64,000 bases of DNA from Bettongia penicillata ogilbyi (Eukaryota > Chordata > Mammalia > Diprotodontia > Potoroidae), in contig JAJHZJ010000693.1 of NCBI GenBank assembly GCA_023548195.1, forward strand, positions 186,001-250,000, read 5' to 3'. Each line of letters starts with the position of its first letter. Within the stretch, counting starts at the first letter, position 1. The notes below the pieces were generated by a model. The model was given only the letters and a program-made list of their open reading frames with translations, made no database searches and had not been told where the DNA came from. Shown here in pieces: positions 1 to 10,316 of this stretch. A program made the translations under genes and the position numbers.

Positions 1-24
1 CAACACCATACTCTTCCTCACACA

Positions 25-200
25 TTTCCCAACTCCAAGCATTTTCACTGGTTGTCCTACATGCCTAGAACTCCCTCCTCATCTCCATCCCCTGCTGTCT
101 CTGACTTACTTCATATTCCAGCTAAAATCCCACCTTCTACAAGAAGCTTCCTTCTCTCTGTTGATCATCTGCAATTTATCTTGTCTATAGCTTGTTAATT
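25..200 (+). mobile_element. LINE-2 3' end fragment
   Basis: Sense-strand L2 3' region: CATGCCTAGAACTCCCTCC, then AAAATCCCACCTTCTACA, then CTGTTGATCATCTGCAATTT and CTATAGCTTGTTAATT, in the order expected of a mammalian L2 3' untranslated end. The usual poly-adenylation-like end (AATAAATG) is missing; the copy stops at a TATC repeat. Confidence 0.6.
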
Positions 201-202
201 AC

Positions 203-250
203 CATATCTATATCTATCTATCATCGATCTTCTATATCTATATCTAAGAT
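203..250. repeat. imperfect (TATC)n
   Basis: Degenerate TATC/TATA array directly after the L2 fragment, with a few substitutions. Confidence 0.6.
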
Positions 251-367
251 AGAGGTGTAGGTATAAGGATGGGGGCACAGTGAGGAAGAACAAGCAATAT
301 CACTGTCTGGTATCAGTTCTTCTGAATAGAAAGTACAGCCCTTCACTATACCATGGTTCTAACTGCA

Positions 368-390
368 TGTGTGTGTGTGTGTGTGTGTGT
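368..390. repeat. (TG)n microsatellite
   Basis: Uninterrupted TG dinucleotides, 23 bases. It ends exactly where the duplicated L2 end begins. Confidence 0.9.
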
Positions 391-526
391 ATCATTCAAT
401 CAACAAGCACTTAATAAACATCTACCATGAACTAGATACTGAGATTATATGAATATCAATCATTCAATCAACAAGGACTTAATAAATATCTACTATGAAC
501 TAGATACTGAGGTTATAGACATAAAT
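391..526 (-). mobile_element. LINE-2 3' end, duplicated in tandem
   Basis: Antisense L2 terminus (ATCATTCAATCAACAAG, CACTTAATAAACATCTACCA) present twice in direct orientation with period 68: 391-458 and 459-526. The copies differ at only a few bases in their first 55 positions. The L2 body resumes after the SINE at 538. Confidence 0.7.
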
Positions 527-537
527 GAAACACTTCT

Positions 538-757
538 TAGGCAGGTAGGTGGTACAGTGGATAGAACACTGGGTCCCAAGTCAGGAAGACCCCAACCTCA
601 GACACTTACCAGCTGTGTGAACCTGGGAAAGTTCTTTAATCTATGTTTTCCTCATTTTCTTTAGCTGCAAAGTAGGAATAATGATAGCATCTATCTCATA
701 GGGTTGTTGTGAGGCTGAAACCTGGCACATAGTAGGTACTATGTAAATGCCTATTCC
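538..757 (+). mobile_element. SINE, MIR-type
   Basis: Head GTAGGTGGTACAGTGGATAG, then B-box region, CTGTGTGAACCTGGGAAAG, and tail CTATCTCATAGGGTTGTTGT, ending near CTATGTAAATGCCTATTCC. It interrupts an antisense L2 (391-526 and 770-1115). Confidence 0.75.
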
Positions 758-769
758 TTTTCCTCTCCC

Positions 770-1115
770 TTCTCCCCATCCTCAAGAACTGTATGTGAAC
801 AGGGGAGACAAAAGGTATATATGTAAGTAAATACAAATATATAAAATATAAATGCAAGGTCCCTTTAGGGGGAAGAACGTTGTCATTAGAGGAAATCAGG
901 GAATATGTTGTGTAGAAGGTGTTGCTTGACCTGAGTTATGGAGAAATTAAGTGATTTTAAGGAGAAATGAGGAGCATGGGCATTCCTGGCATAAAGGACA
1001 ACCAATGCAAAGGTATGGTGGCTGCATATGGACTGTGGTGTGCAAGAAAGAGCAGAAAGGCCAGTATTGATCTACCATAGAATGAAATGAGTCATAGATA
1101 GTAATAATGGAAAGG
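770..1115 (-). mobile_element. LINE-2 internal/3' fragment
   Basis: Antisense L2 block with landmarks GAACAGGGGAGACAAAAGG, TGTGTAGAAGGTGTTGCTTG and GGCATTCCTGGCATAAAGGA, in the usual order. It continues the L2 begun at 391. No reading frame survives. Confidence 0.55.
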
Positions 1116-1689
1116 TTGGTTGTGCCAAGTGAAAATATTCTTTGTTTCAGCTCTTATGGATGATTTTTTGTCGGTAAAGTAAGTGTCGGGCATCATTGTC
1201 TCTTAGGAGGGACTTTAAGAGAAAGGTTTCAGTCAGCTGCTAAGGGAGGGGGTAAGGAGCCAATTATGGAAAAATAAGAGGATTACCGTGCCTTACTGAG
1301 GGCCCAGTGGAGATAACATTAATTTTTTATGGAGCCATTTGGCATGTGAATTGAGGGTCAGAGGGTTTAATTGGTCTTCTCCACCACTTTTAGCAGCAAA
1401 TGCTCTCTAAATGGGTACTTTTTCTGTAAGTCCTTGGTCACACTAGAAGAAAAAAAAAGAGATTATGTACAATGCATGTGTCTGAAATCAAATAAATGGA
1501 TGATGAAATTTTGTGATGCAGTTGGCTGGTCTGTGGTCTCACACAGGTGAGAATATGATTCCTGATGGACCCTAGGGAACTTCTAAGTGAATTGTGTTCT
1601 TCCAGGTTTGTGGGAATGTCCCTGACTTCATCTCCACTGATGATCCCACAGGTATAAGTTCCAACAACTGGGTAGTGGGTCTACAAAGT
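1116..1689. other. unassigned sequence
   Basis: Single-copy-looking, AT-leaning sequence with a short A run near 1448. No repeat, exon or RNA recognised. Confidence 0.4.
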
Positions 1690-1940
1690 TTTAATTGTTC
1701 TTGCTTAGTTGTATCTGATTCTTTGTGACCTCATTTGGAGTTTTTTTGATAAAGATACTGGAGTGATTGATTTGCCATTTCCTTCTCTGGCTCATTTTGC
1801 AGATGAGAAAACTGAGGCAAACAGGGTTAAATGACTTGCTCAGGGTCCCACAGTTAGTAAGTGTCTGAGGCTAGATTTGAACTCAGGTCTTTGTAACTCC
1901 ACACCCAACACTGCTATCCTTTGTATTACCTTGCTGCTCT
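1690..1940 (-). mobile_element. SINE, type 2 (MAR1-like)
   Basis: Nearly full antisense copy: tail side GTATCTGATTCTTTGTGACC, then TTGCCATTTCCTTCTCTGG, core AAAACTGAGGCAAACAGGG, B box ATTTGAACTCAGGTCTTTG, head near ATTACCTTGCTGC. The head is degraded. Confidence 0.8.
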
Positions 1941-1996
1941 ATAAAGGTTTCAGCAACCAAAGATAGAACTTTGATGTTTTCTTATATCAGCCAAGT

Positions 1997-2050
1997 CGGT
2001 CAACAAGTATTTATTAATTTCCCGGCACTGTGCTATACTCTGAATCAGAA
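1997..2050 (-). mobile_element. LINE-2 3' end scrap
   Basis: GTCAACAAGTATTTATTAAT followed by GGCACTGTGCTATACTCTG, the antisense L2 terminus, about 50 bases. Confidence 0.5.
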
Positions 2051-2732
2051 AAGGGTCTTGCTTCCAAGATCCCCTTGTAATGTTCATGGTGTCAGAGTTC
2101 ACTCTTAGCAGACTTTAGACCTGTGAATGCAAATTCCTATTTGCTTAAGTATAGTTTGGAGAGGTAGAAGATAAGCCTTTTAATCCATTCAGGACCAGGA
2201 AGAGAGGGGGGGAACTTTATGTGGCTAATTAATCTGGAAACTGAACTTGGGGTGGGGCAGGATCACACTGAATTCATCTTAGGAATTCGGGATCAAAGAT
2301 GTCAAAGAAACCACAGGGGAGTACAGCAAACCAGAAAGTGAAAAAAAGTGCATATCTGTCTATCCATCCATAGCCCTTATTCCAATACAGTGGCTTTGTT
2401 TTTGACCAAACTCATACGATAAATAAGGCAGATAGGTGTGCAGAAAATTTAAACACATAAATATGTGCTTGATAAATGATCTGGTGATGGAAGCTTAGTA
2501 AAGAATCTCATCTGCTTTTAGTAACTGCTAATAAATTGGTCTCTACACAAGAGATTTTAGCCTTCATGCTTTAGATTTGCATTAGTTTCTCAGAAAGCAG
2601 AAAATTTTTATTACCTAGAAAATGAGGCAGGCATAAGGATATTTAGTTCTCACCTCTTACGGGGAGTAGGAGGAAGGAGAATACAAATGGCTCTTCTGTC
2701 ATTCAGCAAAAACAAAAAAGGAATCTCTGATC

Positions 2733-2735
<3 letters not shown>
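2051..2735. other. unassigned sequence
   Basis: No recognised repeat or gene. AT-rich from about 2400, including AATAAATTGG and AAATTTAAACAC stretches. Confidence 0.4.

Positions 2736-2787
<52 letters not shown>
2736..2787. repeat. (AC)n microsatellite
   Basis: 52 bases of uninterrupted AC dinucleotide, likely length-polymorphic. Confidence 0.95.
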
Positions 2788-2789
<2 letters not shown>

Positions 2790-2845
2790 CTGTAGATGCA
2801 AGACCATCACTGCATTATAAAAGTTAGGATTTCATCATTATCATC

Positions 2846-2946
2846 CTCAGTAGTAGTAATAGTGGTGGTGGGAGATAATACTTGCAGTAGTAGTAGTAAT
2901 GGTTGTATATAGTAGTGGTGGTGATGGTGGTAGTAATGGTAGTATC
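2846..2946. repeat. imperfect (GTA/GTG)n
   Basis: About 100 bases of degenerate GTA, GTG and GAT triplets, with an insertion around 2868-2885. It ends against the following SINE. Confidence 0.75.
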
Positions 2947-2957
2947 TATTTATTATA

Positions 2958-3237
2958 TGAGATAGCTAGGTGACCCAATGAATAAAACTCTGGACCTGGA
3001 GTAAGGAGAACCTAAGATCAAATCTGGCTTCTGACACTGGCCTCACACAGCTCTGTGACCCTAGGCAAGTCATTTAACCACTCTGTGCCTCAGTTTCCTC
3101 ATCTGTAAAATGAGATGGGTAATAATAACATCTACCTTGCAGAATTGTTGTGGGACTTAAATGAGATACTATTTATAAAGTACTCTGCACAATTTTAAGC
3201 GCCGTAGAAATGCCAAGCTATTATTAGCTATTAACTA
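2958..3237 (+). mobile_element. SINE, MIR-type
   Basis: Essentially full length: GATAGCTAGGTGACCCAATG, CTCTGTGACCCTAGGCAAG, CTCAGTTTCCTCATCTGTAA, CATCTACCTTGCAGAATTG, ending at CTATTATTAGCTATTA. Confidence 0.8.
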
Positions 3238-3412
3238 TGATCTCTTCCCAGTTTCTTGCTGCTGAATATAACTTTATCAGCTTTTCCTTTTAGTGACTAT
3301 CTTAGAAGGAGAAAGTTATTCATTAATAACTATTCCTTCAGGGTGGTTTTCCCAAACTACTGAAAAAAATCTTTTTTAAAAATCCCATTTATTTATCACT
3401 TACTGTATATAT

Positions 3413-3652
3413 GGGCAGCTGGGTGGCACAATGGATAGAGCACAGAAAGACTCACCTTCATGAGTTCAAATCAGGTTTCAAACATTTACTAGCTATGAGA
3501 TCCTGGGCAAGTCACTTAACCTGTTTACTGCAGTTCCTCATCTGTCAAATGAGCTGGAGAAAGAAATGGCAAACCACCGCAAGTATCTCTGCCAAGAAAG
3601 CCCCAAATGAGGTCACAAAGAGTCAGGCAGAACCGAAAAACAGCTCAACACC
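3413..3652 (+). mobile_element. SINE, type 2 (MAR1-like)
   Basis: GGGCAGCTGGGTGGCACAAT head, B-box-like GAGTTCAAATC, GAGATCCTGGGCAAGTCAC, tail GAGCTGGAGAAAGAAATGGC, and end CAGAACCGAAAAACAGCTCA. It creates a spurious 130-codon open frame at 3411-3803 that runs out of the SINE into flanking DNA. Confidence 0.85.
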
Positions 3653-4150
3653 AAATCTGTCAAGTAGTATGCTCAGAAGTCCACTGCTTGTGACATTCAC
3701 TATAGTTTGGAAGAAAGGTGTGTGGGTCTGGAATGCGAGGGAAGGGAATTGTTTTGAGGTCAGATGGAAGCTAGTGCTTCTGGAGAAAAGCTTGATTCAT
3801 TAGGGATGGCATTTCTGTGACAGGTTATACAAGGCTTATTTTAATGCTTCATATCTTGCCATGCCTTGTGCCTGTAAGAGGAATTGTCATTGAGCTAAAA
3901 AGCTAGGAAAAGGTCAGACTAACTCGTTCTACTTCCTCTCATTTGGTGCCGCCATTTTTTTTTAGGTATGTTGCAACAGACTTGGCCAAAACCACCGTTA
4001 GACTCCAATGAGAGATAGAGAAGATGAAATCTTCAAGCCAGGACATTACTTTGACTTGTCTTCTCATCTACCCCTATATTTCTATCACTATGGGTTCCAA
4101 GACATTTTTACAATGAAGTCCATTATAGGTAGTGGGTAACTTCCTTAAGA
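3653..4150. other. unassigned sequence
   Basis: No recognised element. A short T run lies near 3954. Confidence 0.4.
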
Positions 4151-4450
4151 CAGGGTAGCAAGGCAGTTCAGTGGATAGAGCCTAGAATTAGAGTGAGAAA
4201 GATCTGAGTTCATATACTGCCTTAGGCACTAACTGTGTCAACCTGGACAACTAACTTAGCCCTCTGTGCCTCAATTTTCTCATCTATAAACGGGATATAA
4301 TCATAGTACCTATCTCACAGGGTCTTTGTGAGGATCAAATGAGATAACATGCAAATTGCCTTGCAAACTTTATAGTGCTATATGAATGCTAGTTATTATT
4401 GTTGTAGACATATTGCTTTGCAAAACTTAAAGTGATATATAAATGCTTAC
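4151..4450 (+). mobile_element. SINE, MIR-type, with a doubled tail
   Basis: Full-length copy 4151-4406 with CTATCTCACAGGGTCTTTGT and end CTATATGAATGCTAGTTATT. A second, diverged copy of the last part of the tail follows at 4408-4450 (ATTGCTTTGCAAAACTTAAA, GATATATAAATGCTTACTG). Confidence 0.8.
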
Positions 4451-4456
4451 TGCTTC

Positions 4457-4518
4457 CTCGTCCTCTTCTTTTCTTCCTCCTCCTCGTCCTCGACCTCGTC
4501 CTCCTCCTCCTCCCCTCC
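4457..4518. repeat. (TCC/TCG)n
   Basis: Degenerate TCC, TCT and TCG triplets on the end of the doubled MIR tail. Two CTCGTCCTCGACCTCGTCC-like blocks give an unusual small cluster of CpG. Confidence 0.8.
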
Positions 4519-4969
4519 AAATTCAGTGTCCTATTGATGGCTCATTCCATAGTGCCTCTAAGGATAAATTAATCAGGGATAAATGGGGTAAAATGTAGGG
4601 CTGTGACCACCTAGGTGAGGGCAACTCTTTTATGGAAGGAGAGGGATGGAACAAATCAGGAAAAATCCACTCTCCACGACTGGTTTTCCAGCCTTTCCAG
4701 TTGATTCAATTTGTGCCCCTAGGGCTGATTTGACATCTGACATCTGATATTTAGATGCGCCAATCAGAGTACTCTGGCAAGCAGCATGCATGATAGGGGT
4801 CTGATTTGTTAAAATACATGCCATTTTGATGACAGAAATGTCTCAGCCAGTATCAGATACATCCAGAGGCAAATATAGAATATCTATGGTCCCAATGAGT
4901 CTCACTCTGCCCTTACAATAAATTGTCCTATAGACAATATTGGTAATATTTTTTAGGCCATCTAGAGAG
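4519..4969. other. unassigned sequence
   Basis: No recognised repeat or gene. GACATCTGACATCTGAT at about 4730 is a short direct repeat. Confidence 0.4.
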
Positions 4970-4974
4970 ACATT

Positions 4975-5152
4975 CAGATATTATATATTTCAAACTAGAA
5001 GGGACCTTAGAGACTCAGTCAGTATAACCCTCCCTCCCTGTTTTACAGAAGAGGAAACTGAGGCTCCAGCACTTGTCAAGGTCACAGGGTGACCCAGACA
5101 GGTCTACATCCCAGGTCCCATAGCTCTAAGTACAGTACCATTTCCACTGCAT
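4975..5152 (-). mobile_element. SINE, type 3 (THER1-like)
   Basis: Antisense copy: CAAACTAGAAGGGACCTTAG (L3-like tail), TTTTACAGAAGAGGAAACTG, GTCAAGGTCACAGGGTGAC, head side CAGTACCATTTCCACTGCA. Confidence 0.7.
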
Positions 5153-5351
5153 GATGTTTAAAATATCTTCAAATAAACATACATAATTGAATTAAGAATT
5201 GCATGGGACCTAGTATTGGAACATATTATGGAACTCATTAAACTCCTACAAAGTCTATCCAAAGCTGCAATGCTTCTAGCCCCACACATGATGGATAAAC
5301 AAAGAAAAGAAACACAACATGTGACATATTCCAAGAGAAACATGAGTTGGA

Positions 5352-5440
5352 TCAATCAATCAGTAACCATTTATTAAGCATCTACTATGTGTCAGGCACT
5401 GTGCTAAGCACTAGACTTAATAACAAAGGTAAACCAAAAG
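5352..5440 (-). mobile_element. LINE-2 3' end
   Basis: TCAATCAATCAGTAACCATT, then TATTAAGCATCTACTATGTG and CAGGCACTGTGCTAAGCACT: antisense L2 terminus. Confidence 0.7.
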
Positions 5441-5467
5441 CAAAGGGAGAAGAGGAAAGAAAGGGAA

Positions 5468-5683
5468 CAAGCACTTGTTAAGGTCTGACCATGTGCCAGG
5501 CACTGCGCTAAGTGCTTTGCAGCTATTGTTTACTCACTGGTCCCTCACACCAATCCTGAAAGTAGGTACTATTGTTATCCCTATTTTACAGATGAGGAAA
5601 CTGAGGCAAACAGATTAAGAGACTTGCTCAGGTCTTCTTGACTCCAGACCCAGTGCTCTATTCCATTGAACATTAGCCATTAA
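5468..5683 (-). mobile_element. SINE, MIR-type
   Basis: CATGTGCCAGGCACTGCGCT, CTATTTTACAGATGAGGAAA, GACTTGCTCAGG, head side ACCCAGTGCTCTATTCCATT. About 30-40 bases between core and B box are missing. Confidence 0.75.
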
Positions 5684-5984
5684 TTTCTTACTTTAATTCT
5701 TCTTATACTCATTTCCTCAGATTTCAAGACTTTTGGACAAAGATCCATCCTTTCCACCTTTGCTAAATTCTTAGGGCCAAGTCTATTATTAGACTTGGGC
5801 TTTACTACTTAAATATTTTACACTGGTTAGGAAAGAAGGTAAAAAAAATTTCACAATAACATGGTTCCAATTTTTCCTAGCCCATCAGTTCTCATAAGGA
5901 ATATATTTCCAAATGTCAGAATTATCTGTTTCAGTTTATTTTCCTCTTAAGCACTGAGGCACACAGATTCAGTGATTAATATTA

Positions 5985-6105
5985 TTATGTTCATCCTTCG
6001 TTGCCAAAGAAGACCATGCCATCAGACAAATGATGACATAACTTGCACTTGACTTTGTTTTGAGTGAGGGAAGGATGTGCAGATTGATATTAGATTTATA
6101 TCTCA
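5985..6105 (-). mobile_element. SINE, type 4, 3' tail only
   Basis: Antisense tail: TTCATCCTTCGTTGCCAAAG, GACCATGCCATCAGACAAAT, CTTGCACTTGACTTTGTTTT, ending around GAGGGAAGGATGTGCAG. Head and core are absent. Confidence 0.7.
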
Positions 6106-7184
6106 AGACTATATAGTTACTAGGTTCAGAATCATAACTTGTGTTCCAAATTTTGCCATTCAAAATGATCTCCTAGTTCATAAATGCAAATATGATATTA
6201 GTGCCATCTGACAAAAATACCACCTGTGTTACTCAAAGAAATGTATGGGCATATGCTGGTTTGTACATATCCTGAAAGTCTTATGGTGGTGGGGGGTCTT
6301 TGAACCTCAGCAATAGCTTTTCTTGACAGATTGCACCTTACAACCCGCATCCACACAGACTCATCTTTAAAAACATAATGTGTACCTTTCCAGAATCAAA
6401 AATGAAATATACATTGATTCAACTGGGTGAATTGTCACTTCAGATTGAAGTAAAATGATGAAATTAGCTTCAGTAAAAATAAGAAAAATACTTTCCCCAT
6501 CCCAGAGTCTCAGGAAAGCAGTAAAGGAAGGTCTCCAAGCTTCTCATAAAGAGAAGACATTAAGATATTATTGTATATCCAAGGAGTTAGGGAAGTCTTT
6601 TACCGCATGATGTCCATCCTTCTGATGGCAAACACATCTGGCTTAAAAGGGACAAAGGGGAAGAGACAGAAAGACAGAACACAACACAACTGACATTTTT
6701 TCTCCTTTCCTTTTTTACTGTCTAGTCTCTATATATTAGCCAGATCAAAAGAAAGAATAGAAAACTTAGATAAAATAACTACTCAAATTGGATTTGACTA
6801 TACAGTTTTGACAGTTCCATCCTTGAATGTTCTTGTTTCTTTTCTGAATTTTATTAGGGAATGTGCATCCTCTTCTTACTTAAGGGTTAGTCATGTTTAA
6901 GAACAGACAAAAACAAAACCCTTGGGGCAGAAATCAACATTTGTGCCAAAGCCCATTCATACACATAAACACAGTAGTTGGCTTAATTTTTTGTATGTTC
7001 ACATTGAGTCTTTTCCTTTGTTCCTCATAAATAAAAAGATGAGATATAGTATGGCCATGAGGATAGAGGGTAGAAGGGATAGAAAGAGGGTATATAGCAG
7101 GGTTACTTTGAATTCCTTTTTTTTATTTCAAATTTGTCCTTTTAGGTTCTTAGCACTGAAGTGCTGGTTCTCAAGGTTAATCAG
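6106..7184. other. unassigned sequence
   Basis: About 1.1 kb without a recognised repeat, one of the longer single-copy-looking islands. The stretch 6395-6480 (CATTGATTCAACTGGGTGAA and following) is AT-rich and looks unique. Confidence 0.4.
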
Positions 7185-7376
7185 ATCATAGAATCATAGA
7201 TGTAGAATTGAAAGGGACCTCAGGGACCTTCCAATCCACTATCCTCATTTTATGAATAAGAAGACTTAGTATGTTCACTCAGAAAGTTAAGGAGATTTAT
7301 TCCAAGTCACATAAATGTAAGAGATGTGGTCTGAACCCAGGTTCTCTGATTATAAGCTTAGTTGTCACTGGAATGT
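7185..7376 (-). mobile_element. SINE, type 3 (THER1-like)
   Basis: GATCATAGAATCATAGATGT and TTGAAAGGGACCTCAGGGAC (tail), TCATTTTATGAATAAGAAGA (core), GTCTGAACCCAGGTTCTCTG (B box). Confidence 0.75.
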
Positions 7377-7699
7377 ATTAAATTCTTTTCCCTATAGAAT
7401 TGGAGGTGGGAGCCTGAAATTTTCCTTTTGTAGGGGCTGAGGTGAATTACCATAAATGGAGTTGATTATAGAAGTGTCATCTAGTACGCTCTTGAAGGTC
7501 TACCTAAGTATGGTTACCTGTTCAGTGGACTGTGGCTGAAAGAAAGATCTGAGTGGGAAGAGCACACACAAAAAAATACAGTTAGATGACTGCCTTCTGT
7601 GATGCTGGACTGGGTATCAGGGATGGGAGACTAGGACCTCAAGGCTAAAAAGGTCAAAGGTTGTTCAGATCATGTTTCATAGCCAGAGTTGTGTTGTCT
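7377..7699. other. unassigned sequence
   Basis: No recognised element. Confidence 0.4.
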
Positions 7700-8110
7700 T
7701 TTAATTCAATAAACATTTATTAAGTTTTTACTGCATGCCAGGCACTGTACTAGCCTCTGTGGATGTAAATAATAAAAAAAGAGTATCTTCCCTCATGGAG
7801 TTTATAATCAAATAGATGAAAGACAATACACAAAAGGAAGCTGGAAGGGAGTTGAGGTGTGGAACCAGGGGGTGTATGTTGACTAGAGTACAAACCAAAC
7901 AGAGAAACTGATGAGAAATGGAGAACCAGCTGGAAAGTTCAGATCCTAATCCTCTGTAAAGAAAACGGAGGAGGGAGATGGAGGGAGTCCACCCTCCAGT
8001 CCTCCAGAGGAGGCTGAAAGAATTGAGAAGGTTTTGAGTATCCAAAGCTGAGTCACTCAGCATTTAGGCACCTACTTTGTGCCAGGCTTTGTGCTAAGTC
8101 CTAATATTGG
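7700..8110 (-). mobile_element. LINE-2 3' end and adjoining L2-like sequence
   Basis: Clear antisense L2 end at 7700-7825 (AATAAACATTTATTAAGTTT, CAGGCACTGTACTAGCCTCT, CCCTCATGGAGTTTATAATC). A second terminal fragment lies at 8065-8110. The purine-rich middle (7830-8050) is only tentatively L2-derived. Confidence 0.5.
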
Positions 8111-8347
8111 TCAAAATGGTTGAACAAGGCAGAAGTCTTAGGCCCTTACATCACCAGATATCAGGTGTCCTCCACCCGCTGGGTACCAGCAGATCTAAGT
8201 GCAGATTGGGAAAGAGTGGAATTGACCATCAGTGAAACCCTTTGGGGCACTATGATTAAGCAACCACCATCTGCTTTTGGAAAGGCATGGTGAGTGCATA
8301 GAACGTTGGGCTTTTAACCAATCATTCAAAAGCATTTATTAAACATG

Positions 8348-8745
8348 TTTCCTCTGTTGATAATCTCCAATATATCCTGCATATAGCTTGTTTGAACAAC
8401 TCGGTGACACAATGGATAGTGTGCCCAGCCTGAAGTCAGAAAGACTCATCTTTCCGAGTTCAAATCTGGCCTAGGACACTTACTAATTGTGTGACCCTGG
8501 GCAAGTCACTTAACTCTGTTGGTCTCAGTTTCCTCATTTGTAAAATGAGCTGGAGAAAGAAATGGCAAGCCACTCCATTATCTATGCCAAGCAAATCTCA
8601 AATGGGGTCATGATGAATCAGACATGACCAAAAAACGACGGAACAACAGAAAATAGCTTATTTATACATGGTTGCCTGCATGTTGTTATTTAATATGGTG
8701 CCTGGTACATAGTCAGTCTTTAATAAATGTTCATTACCTAATTGA
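8348..8745 (+). mobile_element. LINE-2 3' end, split by a SINE
   Basis: Left part CCTCTGTTGATAATCTCCAA and ATATCCTGCATATAGCTTG (8350-8393). It resumes after the SINE with TTTATACATGGTTGCCTGCA and GTGCCTGGTACATAGTCAGT, ending AATAAATGTTCATTACC. The two halves join in register. Confidence 0.75.
8394..8652 (+). mobile_element. SINE, type 2 (MAR1-like), full length with target duplication
   Basis: Head CTCGGTGACACAATGGATAG, GTGTGACCCTGGGCAAGTC, tail GAGCTGGAGAAAGAAATGGC, end CAAAAAACGACGGAACAACA. Flanked by ATAGCTTGTTT (8383-8393) and ATAGCTTATTT (8653-8663), an 11-base duplication with one mismatch, as expected of L1-type target-primed insertion. Confidence 0.85.
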
Positions 8746-8976
8746 CTGACTATGTGGTAGGCACTAGTCTGAGGATTCAGAGAAAGGCAAAAAATATCCT
8801 CTAGCCTCAAGGAGCTTACAGTATATAAAAACCATAAGCATAGGTTAAATTGGAGATGGTCAACAGAAGGAAGGCATTGGCATTAAGTGGGATCATGAAA
8901 AGCTCTTGTAGAAGGTGACATTTTAGCTAAGACTTGAAAGAAGCCAAGGAGGCAAGGAGGCAGAGCTTGGGATGGA
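8746..8976 (-). mobile_element. LINE-2 3' region
   Basis: GACTATGTGGTAGGCACTAG, AAGGAGCTTACAGTATATAA, GGCATTGGCATTAAGTGGG, TTGTAGAAGGTGACATTTTA and GACTTGAAAGAAGCCAAGG in L2 antisense order. It abuts the sense L2 end at 8745, so the two are 3' end to 3' end. Confidence 0.7.
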
Positions 8977-8977
8977 G

Positions 8978-9128
8978 AGAAGCGTGGAGTCAAGGAGACC
9001 TAGTTTCAAATCATGCCTCAGACACTTAATGGTTGTGTTTCCCTAGGAAAGTCAAAATCTCTGGACCTCATTTTCCTTATCTCTTAAATGAGGTTCCTTC
9101 TAGCTCTAAAGCTATGATTCTATGAATA
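8978..9128 (+). mobile_element. SINE, type 3 (THER1-like), head lost
   Basis: GGAGTCAAGGAGACCTAGTT, TCATTTTCCTTATCTCTTAA and the tail TTCTAGCTCTAAAGCTATGA followed by TTCTATGAA. Confidence 0.7.
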
Positions 9129-9502
9129 CAATCAGCCTTTGTGGGAGGAATAACCTTGGAGAAATAGAGGGAAAGGACCCTTATAAACTAATTCTTGGCT
9201 TTATATCATGAATGGAGTAGACTGGGATGTTGCTGGGGCATTTCGGTTCTGACTTGAAGAGTTCTGGGCCCTGAAGGGCCCACAGTACCCAAGGTCAATA
9301 ACCATGCTCCTGATGACCATATTGGGCTACCAAAGGCAGAACTGTTTTAAATGTTGCCAAAGTGCCCTGGAATGGGTGCATTTGGATAGAGGTGGTACCC
9401 AGAGTGTGAAATAATCTGCAGGGAGGGGATTTAGGAAGAAAGGATATGTGAAATCTTCTCTCATACAGTATTCTAGAAATTCTGTGGGTCATGACTTAGG
9501 AT
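9129..9502. other. unassigned sequence
   Basis: No recognised repeat. Short anonymous antisense frame at 9295-9492 without motifs. Confidence 0.4.
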
Positions 9503-9668
9503 AGCAGAATCCAGAATTTAAGAGCGGGAAACATTAGCACCCATCTAGTCTTACTCATTCCCCAAAGCAATTCCTACTCTAGCACCCCTTCTATACCTTT
9601 GCTGAAGACTTCCACCCCTCCACAAACACCTCAGTTCATTTTTGGACAGTTTTAATTATTACAAAGGT
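9503..9668 (-). mobile_element. L3/CR1 LINE 3' fragment
   Basis: Diverged antisense copy: AATCCAGAATTTAAGAGCGG, CCCATCTAGTCTTACTCATT, CTTTGCTGAAGACTTCCACC, TTTTGGACAGTTTTAATTAT, in the order seen in the other L3/CR1 pieces of this window. Confidence 0.5.
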
Positions 9669-9965
9669 TTGATTTGGTTTGGTTTTCCAACCATCATGGA
9701 TGCCAAACCCATAAAGGGTCCATTATAAAGGCTCTTTGTAGGGTTATTGAGGGTTAGCAAGCATCACTGTCTAAATAGGGGAATTGGAAATGGAATTTGG
9801 GGCAGATTATAATAATAGTAGAGATAGAAATTGCATCTTTGATTTTATCATCATCATCAATAATCAAATAAGACTAGAATTTAAGAATACTTCGAAGGAC
9901 CAAGTTGCATCAATTGACGCATTCTTTTTAAATCTATGATCCAATATATGTATATGTTAAACCTA
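9669..9965. other. unassigned sequence
   Basis: No recognised element. Contains a small ATCATCATCATCAATAATC run at 9847. Confidence 0.4.
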
Positions 9966-10066
9966 TACATTATACCAAGCATTGTGCTAAGCAATGAGAA
10001 TACAAAGAAAGTCAAGAACACTCTCCCTACCCTCAAAGAGTTTACAATTTAATGTGTGTATACCCA
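9966..10066 (-). mobile_element. LINE-2 3' end
   Basis: CCAAGCATTGTGCTAAGCAA, GAATACAAAGAAAGTCAAGA and CCCTCAAAGAGTTTACAATT: antisense L2. Confidence 0.65.
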
Positions 10067-10087
10067 TATTTAGACTTGTAACTATAT

Positions 10088-10316
10088 GTATGTCCCTTAT
10101 TTCAATGTGATGCTTTTTCCCCACCTAAAATAATAGAAATTATAGTATAGGAATGTATGTGTAGATTCTATTTAGAATTGTATGCCATCTTGGGGAGGGG
10201 GGGGAGTGTTAGGGGGTAGGAAGGGGGGAAAATCTAAGTTTTATGGTAGTGATTGTAGACCACTAAAAATAAATACAATGAATATATAAAAAAAGAAAAA
10301 ACAAACAAACATGGAC
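10088..10316 (+). mobile_element. possible LINE or LTR 3' end with A-rich tail
   Basis: Contains TTGTATGCCATCTTGGGGAG, a G-rich stretch (10193-10230) and ATGGTAGTGATTGTAGACC, ending in AATAAATACAATG and an A-rich run (10289-10312). It resembles the 3' end of a marsupial retroelement, but I cannot name the family. Confidence 0.35.

Noticed and set aside
3411..3803. 130-codon frame beginning MGSWVAQWIEH
   Set aside because: Its start is the head of a type 2 SINE read as protein; the rest is non-repeat filler without domain.
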